A DNA stretch of 64,000 nt from positions 186,001 through 250,000 of the forward strand of contig NZ_MOBX01000016.1 in assembly GCF_003732425.1 (NCBI RefSeq), written 5' to 3'. Below the pieces are notes generated by a model. That model was not told the origin of the DNA and did not search any database. It worked only from the letters and a program-made list of their open reading frames with translations. Of this stretch, positions 49,701 through 58,495 are shown piece after piece; within the stretch, counting starts at the first letter, position 1; the number at the start of each line of letters is the position of its first letter. The translations under genes were made by a program, and so were the position numbers. Origin of the DNA: Pseudomonas fluorescens (GTDB lineage Bacteria > Pseudomonadota > Gammaproteobacteria > Pseudomonadales > Pseudomonadaceae).

Positions 49701-52671
49701 TGACCGCCAGGCTGCTTTCTTCCACCGCGCCATAGAGGTCGAGCAAGGCTTCACAGAGCACATCCACCGGCAGCAGATCGGCCAGGTGCGCGCCTTCGCC
49801 GAGGGTGGTCAGTTCATCCAGCAAGGCGCTGAGTTCCTGACGCTCGCCGGGGTGTTGCTGCCAGCGCTGTAACAGACTTTCGGCGTCGAGCAGGATGTCC
49901 ATGCCTTGAGCAAGGAAGTTGTTGATCAGTTGCGGATCGCGTTTGATCCGCAGGCCGCTGTGTGGCGCATCGAGGATCGACGCCAGGCGCTCGGCGAGCA
50001 GGGTTTCCGAGCGTTTGATCAGCGACTGCGCACCGACAATCGGCGCCAGCGGATCATGCTTGAGCTGACGCAGGCCGACGCGGAGCAGGCCCTCGGCTTC
50101 GAGCAGCAATTCCACCTCGTCGAGGTCCAGCGGCAACTGGTGCGCCTTGAACTCGCGGGCCAGTTGATCGAGCGGTGCAGCGAGTTCGGCAATCGGCAAT
50201 ACGCCGGCCATCGAGGCGCTGCCCTTGAGCGTATGCAGGGCGCGTTGCAGTTCGTCGCTGGCGGGCAACGGCACATGTTCGGCGGCTTGATCGAGGAAGC
50301 GGTTGAGGCTGGCGAGGTGGGTTTCCGCTTCGTTACGGAAGATCTCCAGCAACAGCGGATCGAGCGCCGCCACATCGTCGACGTCTTCGGCGGCCAGCGG
50401 CTCGTCACCCTTGGCCAAGGCGTGAGCGCGTGCGGCGAGCTGGTCGACATCGCTGCGCTGTCGCTGACTGTTAGTGGCGAATTCGTTGATCAGTTCCGGC
50501 AGCAACAGCACCGTGTCGGTGAGCAGTTGCTGCACCACCGAGCCGGGCTCGACGCTCTGTTCCAGCACACGGTTGAGCAGGTTTTCCACCGCCCAGGCCA
50601 GTTCACCGAGGATCAGTGCACGCACCATGCGCCCGCTGCCCTTGAGGGTGTGGAAGGCGCGACGAAGTTCAGTCAGCGCGGCGCGATCCTGCGGATTGGC
50701 CGACCAGCGCGGCAGGTATTCGTGGAGGACTTCGAGGACCTCATCGGTCTCTTCGAGGAACACTTCGCGCAGCTCATCGTCGACCGGTTCTTCATCGGCC
50801 GGCGGCGGCATCAGGCTGCCGGGTGTAATCAGTGCAGGTGGATTGACCGCTGACACCGGGCTGGCCAAAACATCGGCCAGCGACTGCACGGTTTCCGGGT
50901 CATCGAGCGCCTGCATGTCCTGCATCACCAGCGCTTCGCTGGGGCTGAGCACGTCGTCGAGTACCGGCACATGCTGCGCGCCGGGCTGTTCATCGGGAAA
51001 GAAACCGAGACTGGCGAGGGACTTCTGCGCGACATCCAGCAACTGCTCGCTCGGCGCCTGCGGGTCGTCGCTCAAGCGTTCGAGGTAATACTCGAGGCTG
51101 CTGATGACATCGGCCAGATGATCGAGTTGCTCCCAACCCGGTTCGTGCGGATCGAGCAGCAGATGTTCGCGGATAAACCCGTTGCAGGCCTCGACCAGAC
51201 TCGCCGCGCGGTTCAGCGGAATCATCGCCAGTGCCCCGCGCACCTGGGTCAACAGCGCCGGCAGTGGTTGCAGTTGCTGGCGATCCCAATCGGCGTCGAT
51301 GTAGTCGACGATCATGTCCTTGGCCTGTTGCAGGCAGATGCGTGCTTCCTTGATCACGATCTGATGGATCTGCGTCAGGTCGGTGGTCGGCAGGCGCGCG
51401 TCTTCCGGACTTTCCGGTTCGACGGTGCCGACCATCCCGGCCAGGGTCGCTTCGACGTAGAGCAAGGCGCCGGCGACGTCCATCAGAACGGCGTCGTTCG
51501 GTTCACGCTGGCCTTGGGCGATGCTCAAGACCACCGCCAGTTGATCGATGATCACTTTGCGCGGCTGGCCAAAGCCGAGCACCGCGAGAGTGTCGGCGAT
51601 CTGCCGCAGCGGTGCGAGCAGGCTTTCCAGATCCGAGGTGTGCTGGCGGTCGCTGCGCACGAACAGGTCGAGGCGCTCTTTGACCCGCACCAGTTCTTCA
51701 CACAACGCCGCCAGCACCGAGCGCATCGCATCGCGGTCGGGGCCGGCCAGGCGCGCGCGTTCTTCGTCGACCATCGCGCTGTCGGGCAACGCGTCGTCCA
51801 GGGAGTAGCGATCTTTCATGGTCAGCATCTGCCCGGTGGGATGTTCGGCTTTGGCAATATAGAACAACAGGCTTTTCAGCAGCTCTGGCGGTGGCGCCTG
51901 GTTGAGGCCGGCCATGCCGTGCTCGAGCAGGCGCTTGAGCTCTTTGTCGGCATCCTTGAACAGGCTGCGCAGCGCCGGGCTGTTGGCGATGACGCCTGCG
52001 CGCATGCCTTCGACCAGCGCCGAGGCGACTTGCCACAGCGGGCTCAGCGGCGAGTCAGCGCTCAGCGCTTCGAGGCGGGTGAAGACTTTCGCCAGATAAT
52101 CGAGGTGGGTCTGGTCATCCTGTTCGCGCAGCAAACCGACCAAGGCCATTTGCAGCGTCTGCCGCAGTTTGCGCAACACGTTCGGCAGTTCTGCCGGCTC
52201 GAGCAGTGCCAACGCTTCTGCGTTTAGCGGCGCCAGTTCGGGCAGTTGCGGGCTGAACAGGCTGGTTTCCGAGAGCAGGCTTTCGCCACGGGCACTGCGC
52301 AGATCGTTGATCAGCGGCAGCACCACCAACGGCAAATCTCTCCGGGCGCTCTGCACGCGGTCGAGGTAAATCGGCAATTGCCCGAGGGCTTGCAGCAACA
52401 GGTGCAGGGCTTCGTCGCGATGGCTGACGCGCTCATGCTGCAAGGCTTCGACCAGATGCTCCATTTCTTCGGCGAGCAAGGCTGCGCCGTAGAACTCGAC
52501 CATCTGCAAACTGCCGTGGACCTGATGGATGTAATCCAGGCACTCGTCCAGCCCGGGAAAGGCCTGCGGATCATCGAGCACGGCTTCAATCGCCTGATGC
52601 GCCAGCTTCAGCGTTTCGGCAATTTCGCCTTTGACCCATTCGAGGGCCACATAGTCGTGCCGATCACCCAT
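46762..52671 (-). CDS. chpA: Hybrid chemotaxis kinase ChpA
   Basis: A 1969-residue CheA-type hybrid. It has an N-terminal FimL-like/HPt-like segment (IHQVHGSLQMV, His52) and a degenerate one without His (VRGALAMIPLNRA). Four canonical HPt sites follow: HTLKGSGRMV (~674), HTLKGSASMAG (~812), HTLKGGARMAE (~1117), HTLKGGARMVE (~1257). Next come a dimerisation/HATPase region with HMLRNAVDHGLES (~1560) and GRGVGMDVV, then a CheW domain, and a C-terminal receiver with VVDDSVTVRK and LLDIEMPRMDG. The P. aeruginosa version is about 2,470 residues with six HPt domains, so this one is shorter. Start at the ATG with GGAG 5 nt upstream; GTG 52686 is rejected. Confidence 0.94.
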   Translation of the reverse strand: MGDRHDYVALEWVKGEIAETLKLAHQAIEAVLDDPQAFPGLDECLDYIHQVHGSLQMVEFYGAALLAEEMEHLVEALQHERVSHRDEALHLLLQALGQLPIYLDRVQSARRDLPLVVLPLINDLRSARGESLLSETSLFSPQLPELAPLNAEALALLEPAELPNVLRKLRQTLQMALVGLLREQDDQTHLDYLAKVFTRLEALSADSPLSPLWQVASALVEGMRAGVIANSPALRSLFKDADKELKRLLEHGMAGLNQAPPPELLKSLLFYIAKAEHPTGQMLTMKDRYSLDDALPDSAMVDEERARLAGPDRDAMRSVLAALCEELVRVKERLDLFVRSDRQHTSDLESLLAPLRQIADTLAVLGFGQPRKVIIDQLAVVLSIAQGQREPNDAVLMDVAGALLYVEATLAGMVGTVEPESPEDARLPTTDLTQIHQIVIKEARICLQQAKDMIVDYIDADWDRQQLQPLPALLTQVRGALAMIPLNRAASLVEACNGFIREHLLLDPHEPGWEQLDHLADVISSLEYYLERLSDDPQAPSEQLLDVAQKSLASLGFFPDEQPGAQHVPVLDDVLSPSEALVMQDMQALDDPETVQSLADVLASPVSAVNPPALITPGSLMPPPADEEPVDDELREVFLEETDEVLEVLHEYLPRWSANPQDRAALTELRRAFHTLKGSGRMVRALILGELAWAVENLLNRVLEQSVEPGSVVQQLLTDTVLLLPELINEFATNSQRQRSDVDQLAARAHALAKGDEPLAAEDVDDVAALDPLLLEIFRNEAETHLASLNRFLDQAAEHVPLPASDELQRALHTLKGSASMAGVLPIAELAAPLDQLAREFKAHQLPLDLDEVELLLEAEGLLRVGLRQLKHDPLAPIVGAQSLIKRSETLLAERLASILDAPHSGLRIKRDPQLINNFLAQGMDILLDAESLLQRWQQHPGERQELSALLDELTTLGEGAHLADLLPVDVLCEALLDLYGAVEESSLAVSEQFFREAQNAHEALINMLDELAAGQEVTPQPARIRALHDLLDQSLDPSSMGLIRSDGSRTLSIRELGSATAELQQAATPFAADDEIVEIFIEEAVDILDSAGQALQRWLNDPDNAAPLSSLQRDLHTLKGGARMAEVEIIGDLAQELESLYEGLVDRRYSHSEALGRLLLKSHERLALLVEQLQQHQPLTPADDLIETLRQLRQGQSVSETPQPVADHDSAGHDPELLEIFLEEGFDIIENSGAALLRWQAEPGNRQEVETLLRDLHTLKGGARMVEIGPIGDLAHELEYLYESLSTGALQPSAELFALVQRGHDRLAQMLDGVRAGQPCPPADRLINAIQNFSHPVTPDTPPVLPVPVKTDVAPPAADAGADMVKVSAELLDELVNLAGETSIFRGRIEQQVNDAQIALNEMETTIERMRDQLRRLDTETQGRILSRQQVDAERLGYEEFDPLEMDRHSQLQQLSRALFESASDLLDLKETLDRRNHDAENLLQQQGRINTELQEGLMRTRMVPFERMLPRLKRIVRQVAEELNKDVAFVVGNAEGEMDRNVLERMAAPLEHMLRNAVDHGLESAEVRLAAGKPAQGTISLDLSREGGDIVFDIRDDGAGVPLEAVRKKAIKRGLLAPNAEISDRDVLQFILQPGFSTAEKITQISGRGVGMDVVHEEVRQLGGTMSIDSVPGQGVHFRIRLPFTVSVNRALMVQCGEDQYAIPLNTIEGIVRVLPNDLEGHFRQDPPRYHYGGQTYELCYLGELLKTAPRPKLLGQNLPLPVLLVHYNDRHIAVQVDAMAGTREIVVKSLGAQFAAVQGVSGATILGDGRVVLILDLLAPIRAMQARIVQAPTLPEIDSEPQKPLLVMVVDDSVTVRKVTSRLLERHGMNVLTAKDGVDAMLLLEEHMPDLMLLDIEMPRMDGFEVATQVRNDERLQHLPIIMITSRTGQKHRDRAMAIGVNDYLGKPYQESVLLESIAQWSKKHA

Positions 52672-52682
52672 AACCACTCCAC

Positions 52683-54731
52683 TCACGCTTTATCTGTCGC
52701 CGCCGGCAAGGTGAATCCGGACACCGAACGCCGTAACTGACTGGCCATTTTCGTCAGGTTGCCGATGCTCTCGGCGGTGGCCGTGGAACCGGACGAGGTC
52801 TGCGAGGTGATCTGCTGGATCACGTTCATCGTCAGCGAGATCTGCCCGGCCGAAGTCGTCTGCTGCTGCGCTGCGTTGGAGATGCTTTGAATCAGCGCCG
52901 CGAGGGTCTTCGATACGCCTTCGATTTCTTCCAGGGCCACACCGGCATCCTGCGCCAGTCGCGCGCCACGCACCACCTCGGTGGTGGTTTGTTCCATCGA
53001 GATGACCGCTTCGTTGGTGTCGGTCTGAATTGCCCGCACCAGGGTTTCGATCTGCCGCGTGGCGGCGGACGAGCGCTCGGCCAAGCGTTGTACTTCGTCG
53101 GCGACCACGGCAAAACCACGCCCGGCATCACCGGCCATCGACGCTTGAATCGCCGCGTTGAGGGCGAGGATATTGGTTTGGTCGGCGATGTCGTCGATCA
53201 GGCTGACGATGTCGCCGATTTCCTGCGATGACTCGCCGAGGCGCTTGATGCGTTTGGCGGTGTCCTGAATCTGCTCGCGAATGTTGTCCATGCCGTGGAT
53301 GGTGTTGTGCACCACCTCGTTGCCCTTGTTGGCGATTTCCACCGAGCGCTCGGCGACCGCCGAAGACTCGGCGGCGTTGGCCGAGACCTGATCGATGGAT
53401 TCGGCCATGTCGCTGATCGCGGTCGAGGCTTCGGAAATCTGCTGCGCCTGATGCTCTGAGGCCTGGGCCAGGTGCATGGCGGTGGCCTGGGTTTCCTGAA
53501 CGGCGGCGGCGACCTGGCCGGCGGTGAGGTTGATGGTCGCGACCAGGTCGCGCAACTGGTCGACGGAATAGTTGATCGAGTCGGCGATGGTGCCGGTGAA
53601 GTCTTCGGTCACCGAGGCAGTCACGGTGAGGTCACCGTCAGCGAGGTCTTCAATTTCGTCGAGCAGACGCATGATCGCGTTCTGATTGCGCTCGTTCTTC
53701 TCGGCGGTTTCGCGCAACTGGCGGTTGGTTTCCCGGACCATGACCAGACCGATGAGGATGATCGAGGCCAGCGCCAGCAAACCGAGGACGTAACCACCGA
53801 TGGTGTCGGTGTTGCGCCCACCGGCAAGATTTTCGAAGCGAGTGGCCAAGTGCGAGGCTTCGTCGAGCAGGGTTTGCGAGAGGCTGAAGATGTTGCTCGC
53901 CGACTCCCGCACTTTGAACAGCTCCGGCGAGGTTTCGAGGATTTCATCGACCGAGCCGGAGACGAACTGGAACAGCTCGGAGATTTCGCTCAGGCGTGCA
54001 CGGGCATCGCGGTCTTCGACCTGGCTGATTTTCAGCGCCGGGTTGCCTTGCAGCATGCCGTTCAGCACTTGGCCGAAACGGGTGGCATCGCGGCCAAAGG
54101 CATCGGCGGCTTGCTGGGAGTTTTCGTCGCCGGCAAGCACGGTGTTGACCGCGCCGAGGATGCGTTCGGCGAGTAGCGATTGGCGCTGGGCCATCGCCAC
54201 TTGCGCCGCCGGAGCACCGCGTTGCAGAAGGATTTCGACGACTTTTTCGTATTCGATCTGCAACTGCGGCACGGTTTCGGCCAGCGTCGCGGCGACCTGA
54301 TGCAACGACAGCACGGTCTGTTCGCTGGACAGGATGGCGTCGGTGTTTTTCAGCAGGCGTTCCCAATCCAGCTGCACGGCGCGCATTTCCGGGCGCACGG
54401 TGGCCGGCGCGGGCGGCAGGCCGGTGGCCGGGTCACCCTTCTTCAGGTAACCCCAGCGCTGAGCGAAATCGTTACGCGCATCGCTGAGCAACTTGAACGC
54501 GGCAGCCTTGCCGGCGGCGGCTTCGGTGGCGTTTTTGGCGATACGTTGCGAGAGCACGCGCAGCTCACCGGCGTGGCCGATGTACTGTTTGTCGTAGTTC
54601 GCCTGGGTGTTGAGGTAAGCGAAGTTGGCGAACAGCAGCATGATGAACACGATCAGTGCGATGAACAGCACGATGATCTGCGAGCGACTGCGCGATCCTT
54701 CCGCCGGCTTGCCTGTTTTTGCTTTTATCAT
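52683..54731 (-). CDS. pilJ: Methyl-accepting chemotaxis protein PilJ
   Basis: This 682-residue inner-membrane receptor for the Pil-Chp system has an N-terminal helix (IIVLFIALIVFIMLLFANFA), a PilJ-type periplasmic region, and a second helix (VLGLLALASIILIGLVM). A HAMP-like stretch is followed by the signalling tip QTNILALNAAIQASMAGDAG and RGFAVVADEVQRLAERS. The gene overlaps chpA's alternative start. A REP doublet separates it from pilI. Confidence 0.95.
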   Translation of the reverse strand: MIKAKTGKPAEGSRSRSQIIVLFIALIVFIMLLFANFAYLNTQANYDKQYIGHAGELRVLSQRIAKNATEAAAGKAAAFKLLSDARNDFAQRWGYLKKGDPATGLPPAPATVRPEMRAVQLDWERLLKNTDAILSSEQTVLSLHQVAATLAETVPQLQIEYEKVVEILLQRGAPAAQVAMAQRQSLLAERILGAVNTVLAGDENSQQAADAFGRDATRFGQVLNGMLQGNPALKISQVEDRDARARLSEISELFQFVSGSVDEILETSPELFKVRESASNIFSLSQTLLDEASHLATRFENLAGGRNTDTIGGYVLGLLALASIILIGLVMVRETNRQLRETAEKNERNQNAIMRLLDEIEDLADGDLTVTASVTEDFTGTIADSINYSVDQLRDLVATINLTAGQVAAAVQETQATAMHLAQASEHQAQQISEASTAISDMAESIDQVSANAAESSAVAERSVEIANKGNEVVHNTIHGMDNIREQIQDTAKRIKRLGESSQEIGDIVSLIDDIADQTNILALNAAIQASMAGDAGRGFAVVADEVQRLAERSSAATRQIETLVRAIQTDTNEAVISMEQTTTEVVRGARLAQDAGVALEEIEGVSKTLAALIQSISNAAQQQTTSAGQISLTMNVIQQITSQTSSGSTATAESIGNLTKMASQLRRSVSGFTLPAATDKA

Positions 54732-54776
54732 CGGTCCTCGCCCTTAACCCACACCTTTGAGGCCTGCTGCAATCCC

Positions 54777-54866
54777 TGTGGGAGCGAGCCTGCTCGCGAA
54801 AGCGCTGGGTCAGCCAATATTTATCTTGCCTGACACGCCCTCTTCGCGAGCAGGCTCGCTCCCACA
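54777..54866. repeat. REP-like doublet, class 3, inside the Pil-Chp operon
   Basis: TGTGGGAGCGAGCCTGCTCG and mirror CGCGAGCAGGCTCGCTCCCA fill most of the 154-nt gap between pilI and pilJ, two genes expected to be co-transcribed. Confidence 0.85.
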
Positions 54867-54885
54867 GGGGACGGTGTTGAATCGG

Positions 54886-55425
54886 TTATATCGCAACGCT
54901 CATGAACACCGGGGATTTCGCCAACGCGAACAAACTGAACACCCGCCAGTTCTGCTCACGGCGGAAATAGCCTTTGACGAATTCGGCCTTCGAGCCCTGG
55001 CGCTTGCTGATCGACAGCGGTTCAAAACTGCCCTGCTCAAAATGCTGCAGGCCGATGACTTCATCGACCATCAACCCGGCGAACACATCGCCATGTTCGA
55101 CCACCAACACCCGCCGCTGTTTACGCAACGGCGACAGTTCATGACCGAAGAAGCCGCACAGATCCATGATCGGCAGCAGCCGCCCACGCAGGTTAGCCAC
55201 CCCTTTGACCCACGGCTTGACCCCGGGCAATTGCGTGAAGCGCGGCTCGTGCAGCACTTCACTGACTTCACCCATCGGCGCCACATACCAATGCTCGCCG
55301 AGGCGAAAGCCGATGCCGCTCCAGCGATCCTGGCGCGCCGCTTGCGACGGCAAGTCCGCCGCCAGCAAGCGGCAGCGCTGGTCGATCTGCCAGAGCAGTT
55401 CGAACGCAGTCAGCGATTCGCTCAT
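54886..55425 (-). CDS. pilI: CheW-like adaptor PilI
   Basis: This 179-residue CheW-domain protein has IGFRLGEHWYVAPMGEVSEVL and KGVANLRGRLLPIMDLCGFFG, the regular CheW beta-barrel marks. It couples PilJ to ChpA in twitching motility. It starts 10 nt after the pilH stop and is followed by a REP doublet before pilJ. Confidence 0.93.
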   Translation of the reverse strand: MSESLTAFELLWQIDQRCRLLAADLPSQAARQDRWSGIGFRLGEHWYVAPMGEVSEVLHEPRFTQLPGVKPWVKGVANLRGRLLPIMDLCGFFGHELSPLRKQRRVLVVEHGDVFAGLMVDEVIGLQHFEQGSFEPLSISKRQGSKAEFVKGYFRREQNWRVFSLFALAKSPVFMSVAI

Positions 55426-55435
55426 GGTCGCGCGA

Positions 55436-55801
55436 TCAGCCTTTGAGCACGTTGTTCAGGGTCTTGATCAGGGTGTCTTCGTCGACCGGTTTGGTCAGGT
55501 AATCCTTGGCGCCCTGGCGAGTGCCCCAGACCTTGTCGGTTTCCTGATCCTTGGTGGTGATGATGATCACCGGGATGTGACTGGTGTCGGCATCCTTGGT
55601 CAACTGACGGGTGGCCTGAAAACCATTGAGGCCGGGCATGACAATGTCCATCAGCACGGCGTCGGGTTTTTCCTGACGGGCCAGGGCCACGCCGTCGGCG
55701 CCATTCTCGGCCTTCAACACTTCATGGCCGTGCTTTTCGAGCATGCCGGTCAGTTTGTACATTTCAGTCGGCGAATCATCGACGATCAGGATACGTGCCA
55801 T
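55436..55801 (-). CDS. pilH: Response regulator PilH
   Basis: This 121-residue single-domain CheY-like receiver has ARILIVDDSPTEMYKLTG with the acidic pair, AVLMDIVMPGLNGFQATRQL with the phospho-Asp, and the signalling Lys in KDYLTKPVDED. It acts in retraction control of type IV pili. Start chosen at 55801 (MARILIVDD); earlier in-frame starts add an unlikely lead. Confidence 0.93.
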   Translation of the reverse strand: MARILIVDDSPTEMYKLTGMLEKHGHEVLKAENGADGVALARQEKPDAVLMDIVMPGLNGFQATRQLTKDADTSHIPVIIITTKDQETDKVWGTRQGAKDYLTKPVDEDTLIKTLNNVLKG

Positions 55802-55861
55802 GGTCTTCCCCATTTTTCTTGTCGACACCCGGCCCGCTGGCCGCGTGTCTCTGTACGTGTG

Positions 55862-56266
55862 TTACTGCGGCAAAACGGCGGCGAAGCCCGGAACATGGGC
55901 CTGAATCGCGTTGAGCAGTTCTTCCTTGCTGAAAGGCTTGGTCAAAAATTGATCAGAACCGACAATCCGCCCCTTGGCCTTGTCGAACAGCCCGTCGCGC
56001 GATGACAGCATGATCACCGGTGTGGCCTTGAACGCACTGTTGTTCTTGATTAAAGCGCAGGTCTGATAACCATCCAGACGCGGCATCATGATGTCGACAA
56101 AAATGATCCCCGGATGGTTGTCGGCGATCTTGGCCAATGCGTCGAAACCGTCGATCGCCGTGATGACTTCGCACCCCACATTTTTCAACAAGGTTTCGGC
56201 GGTGCGACGAATCGTTTTCGAGTCGTCGATGACCATGACCTTCAAGGCGCTGGACTGCTGTTCCAT
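55862..56266 (-). CDS. pilG: Response regulator PilG
   Basis: This 134-residue CheY-like receiver has LKVMVIDDSKTIRRTAETLL, IIFVDIMMPRLDGYQTC with the phospho-Asp, and the switch region SDQFLTKPFSKEEL. First gene of the Pil-Chp operon, controlling type IV pilus extension. About 225 nt separate it from the divergent gshB and must hold both promoters; no clear -10/-35 pair was found. Confidence 0.93.
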   Translation of the reverse strand: MEQQSSALKVMVIDDSKTIRRTAETLLKNVGCEVITAIDGFDALAKIADNHPGIIFVDIMMPRLDGYQTCALIKNNSAFKATPVIMLSSRDGLFDKAKGRIVGSDQFLTKPFSKEELLNAIQAHVPGFAAVLPQ

Positions 56267-56491
56267 AAGGGGGCTCTACCGTCGCCTTTGCGAATCAAAT
56301 TGTCCGTTTTGCGATGAGTAATGGCTGGAAACCCTTGATGTTCAAGGGCCAGCACTGCATGGCAGCCTTTTTAGCACAGTCTCCAGATGCAATCTATCGA
56401 CGGGTTTTCCCTTGACCGCAAACCCGCCCGGCGCCACTCTGGCGGCACTTTTTTCATACCGATCCGCTAGCCAATTTTCGAGGAAAACCCA

Positions 56492-57463
56492 ATGAGCGTT
56501 CGCGTCGGGATTGTCATGGACCCTATCGCCAGCATTTCCTATAAAAAGGATAGCTCGCTGGCCATGCTGCTGGCCGCGCAAAAACGTGGCTGGGAACTGT
56601 TCTACATGGAACAGCGCGACCTGTATCAGGCTGAAGGTCAGGCCCGGGCGCGCATGAAGCCGCTGAAGGTCTTCGCCAACCCGGAAAAATGGTTCGAACT
56701 GGACGCCGAACAGGACAACCTGCTGAGCGATCTGGACGTGATCCTGATGCGCAAGGATCCGCCGTTCGACATGGAGTTCGTTTACTCCACCTACCTGCTC
56801 GAACAGGCCGAAACCGCTGGCGTGCTGGTGGTGAACAAACCGCAGAGCCTGCGCGACTGCAATGAAAAGCTGTTCGCCACGCTGTTCCCGCAGTGCACGC
56901 CGCCGACCATCGTCAGCCGCCGCGCCGACGTGCTGCGCGAGTTCGCCGCCAAACACGGCGACGTGATCCTCAAGCCGCTGGACGGCATGGGCGGCACGTC
57001 GATCTTCCGTCACCGCGCCGGTGACCCGAACCTGTCGGTGATTCTGGAAACCCTGACCGCCCTCGGTGGCCAGCAGATCATGGGCCAGGCCTACCTGCCG
57101 GCGATCAAGGACGGCGACAAGCGCATCCTGATGATCGACGGCGAGCCGGTGGATTACTGCCTGGCGCGGATTCCGGCGCAGGGCGAAACCCGTGGCAACC
57201 TCGCCGCCGGTGGCCGTGGTGAAGCGCGTCCACTGACCGACAAGGATCGCTGGATCGCCGCACAAGTCGGCCCGACCCTGCGTGAAAAAGGTCTGCTGTT
57301 CGTTGGTCTGGACGTGATCGGTGAAAACCTCACCGAAATCAACGTCACCAGCCCGACCTGCATCCGTGAAATCGACAACGCTTTCGGCACTGACATTGGC
57401 GGCATGTTGATGGACGCGATCGCCAAGAAGCTGCAAGCCGCCGGCAAAAAGCCACAAGCTTGA
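56492..57463 (+). CDS. gshB: Glutathione synthetase
   Basis: This 323-residue ATP-grasp ligase joins gamma-glutamylcysteine and glycine. Marks: SVRVGIVMDPIASISYKKDS at the start, VNKPQSLRDCNEKLFA, ATP-grasp stretch ILKPLDGMGGTSIFRH, RGEARPLTDKD and INVTSPTCIREID at the C-terminus. It is divergent from pilG and followed by tonB after 107 nt, as in other pseudomonads. Confidence 0.97.
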   Translation: MSVRVGIVMDPIASISYKKDSSLAMLLAAQKRGWELFYMEQRDLYQAEGQARARMKPLKVFANPEKWFELDAEQDNLLSDLDVILMRKDPPFDMEFVYSTYLLEQAETAGVLVVNKPQSLRDCNEKLFATLFPQCTPPTIVSRRADVLREFAAKHGDVILKPLDGMGGTSIFRHRAGDPNLSVILETLTALGGQQIMGQAYLPAIKDGDKRILMIDGEPVDYCLARIPAQGETRGNLAAGGRGEARPLTDKDRWIAAQVGPTLREKGLLFVGLDVIGENLTEINVTSPTCIREIDNAFGTDIGGMLMDAIAKKLQAAGKKPQA

Positions 57464-57511
57464 TGCACGTCACATGCAGTCTGTCGCTTGAAGCGTGAAG
57501 CCCAAGGCGTG

Positions 57512-57563
57512 AAACCAACATTGCGTTATCATGCGCAGCCTCTGAAAAACGCGATGTTGGTTT
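57512..57563 (+). promoter_or_regulatory. 16-bp stem directly upstream of tonB
   Basis: AAACCAACATTGCGTT (57512-57527) and AACGCGATGTTGGTTT (57548-57563) pair over 16 bp with one G-T. The loop is 20 nt. The 3' arm is followed by TCTTGTC and then the tonB ATG at 57571. No Shine-Dalgarno sequence lies there. It may be an operator, a terminator-like stem or a translational control hairpin. TATCAT within the loop side is a possible -10. Confidence 0.55.
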
Positions 57564-57570
57564 TCTTGTC

Positions 57571-58470
57571 ATGACCCTCCCGTCCGATCTGCCCGCTGAA
57601 CTCGCCCATCGTGGCGTGCGCCCGGCCGATCGCCTCGGATTTACCCTGTTTCTCGCGGCGCTGATCCATTTGGCACTGCTGCTCGGCGTCGGTTTCACGA
57701 TGGTCGAGCCCAAGCAAATCAGCAAAACCCTGGAAATCACCCTCGCCACCTTCAAGAGCGAAAAGAAGCCGGAGAAGGCTGACTTTCTCGCCCAAGAGAA
57801 CCAGGAAGGCAGCGGCACGCTGGACAAGAAGGCGACCCCGAAGACCACCGAGGTCGCGCCGTTCCAGGACAATCAGGTCAAAAAAGTCACCCCGCCACCG
57901 GCCGCCAAACCGGTAGTGCAAGAGGCCGCGCCCAAGGCTGCCGTGACCACGGTTGCGCCGAAGCCGAAAAAGGCGCCGACCAAGAAAGAAGAAAGCAAAA
58001 CCGAGGTCAAACCGACGGTCGACGCACCGGAGTTCGACAGCTCGCAGCTGTCCAGCGACATCGCCAGTCTTGAAGCCGAATTGGCCAAGGAACAACAGCT
58101 GTACGCCAAACGCCCACGGATTCACCGTTTGAGCGCGGCGTCGACCATGCGCGACAAGGGTGCCTGGTACAAGGACGACTGGCGCAAGAAGGTCGAACGC
58201 ATCGGCAACCTCAATTACCCCGAGGAAGCCCGGCGCAAGCAGATCTACGGCAATTTGCGCCTGATGGTCTCGATCAACCGCGACGGTTCGCTGTATGAAG
58301 TGCTGGTGCTGGAATCCTCCGGCCAGCCGCTGCTGGATCAGGCGGCGCAGCGCATCGTCCGACTGGCGGCGCCGTTTGCCCCGTTTACCGGGGACTTGTC
58401 GGATATCGATCGTCTGGAAATCATTCGTACCTGGAAATTTGCCAGGGGCGACAAGCTCTCGAGCAACTGA
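57571..58470 (+). CDS. tonB: TonB-family energy transducer (TonB3-like)
   Basis: This 299-residue protein has a short cytoplasmic start, one membrane helix (FTLFLAALIHLALLLGVGF), and a Lys/Pro/Ala-rich periplasmic linker. The C-terminal TonB domain has IGNLNYPEEARRKQIYGNLR, VLVLESSGQPLLDQAAQRIV and FTGDLSDIDRLEIIRTWKF. It sits between gshB and algH, the place of tonB3 in P. aeruginosa, a paralogue linked to twitching motility. No exbB/exbD adjoin it. Confidence 0.88.
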   Translation: MTLPSDLPAELAHRGVRPADRLGFTLFLAALIHLALLLGVGFTMVEPKQISKTLEITLATFKSEKKPEKADFLAQENQEGSGTLDKKATPKTTEVAPFQDNQVKKVTPPPAAKPVVQEAAPKAAVTTVAPKPKKAPTKKEESKTEVKPTVDAPEFDSSQLSSDIASLEAELAKEQQLYAKRPRIHRLSAASTMRDKGAWYKDDWRKKVERIGNLNYPEEARRKQIYGNLRLMVSINRDGSLYEVLVLESSGQPLLDQAAQRIVRLAAPFAPFTGDLSDIDRLEIIRTWKFARGDKLSSN

Positions 58471-58495
58471 ATATTCCTGTAGCGATGAGATTCAT

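Noticed and set aside
57464..57570. Fur box before tonB
   Set aside because: No GATAATGATAATC-like match was seen in the gap; the strong inverted repeat there has a different sequence.
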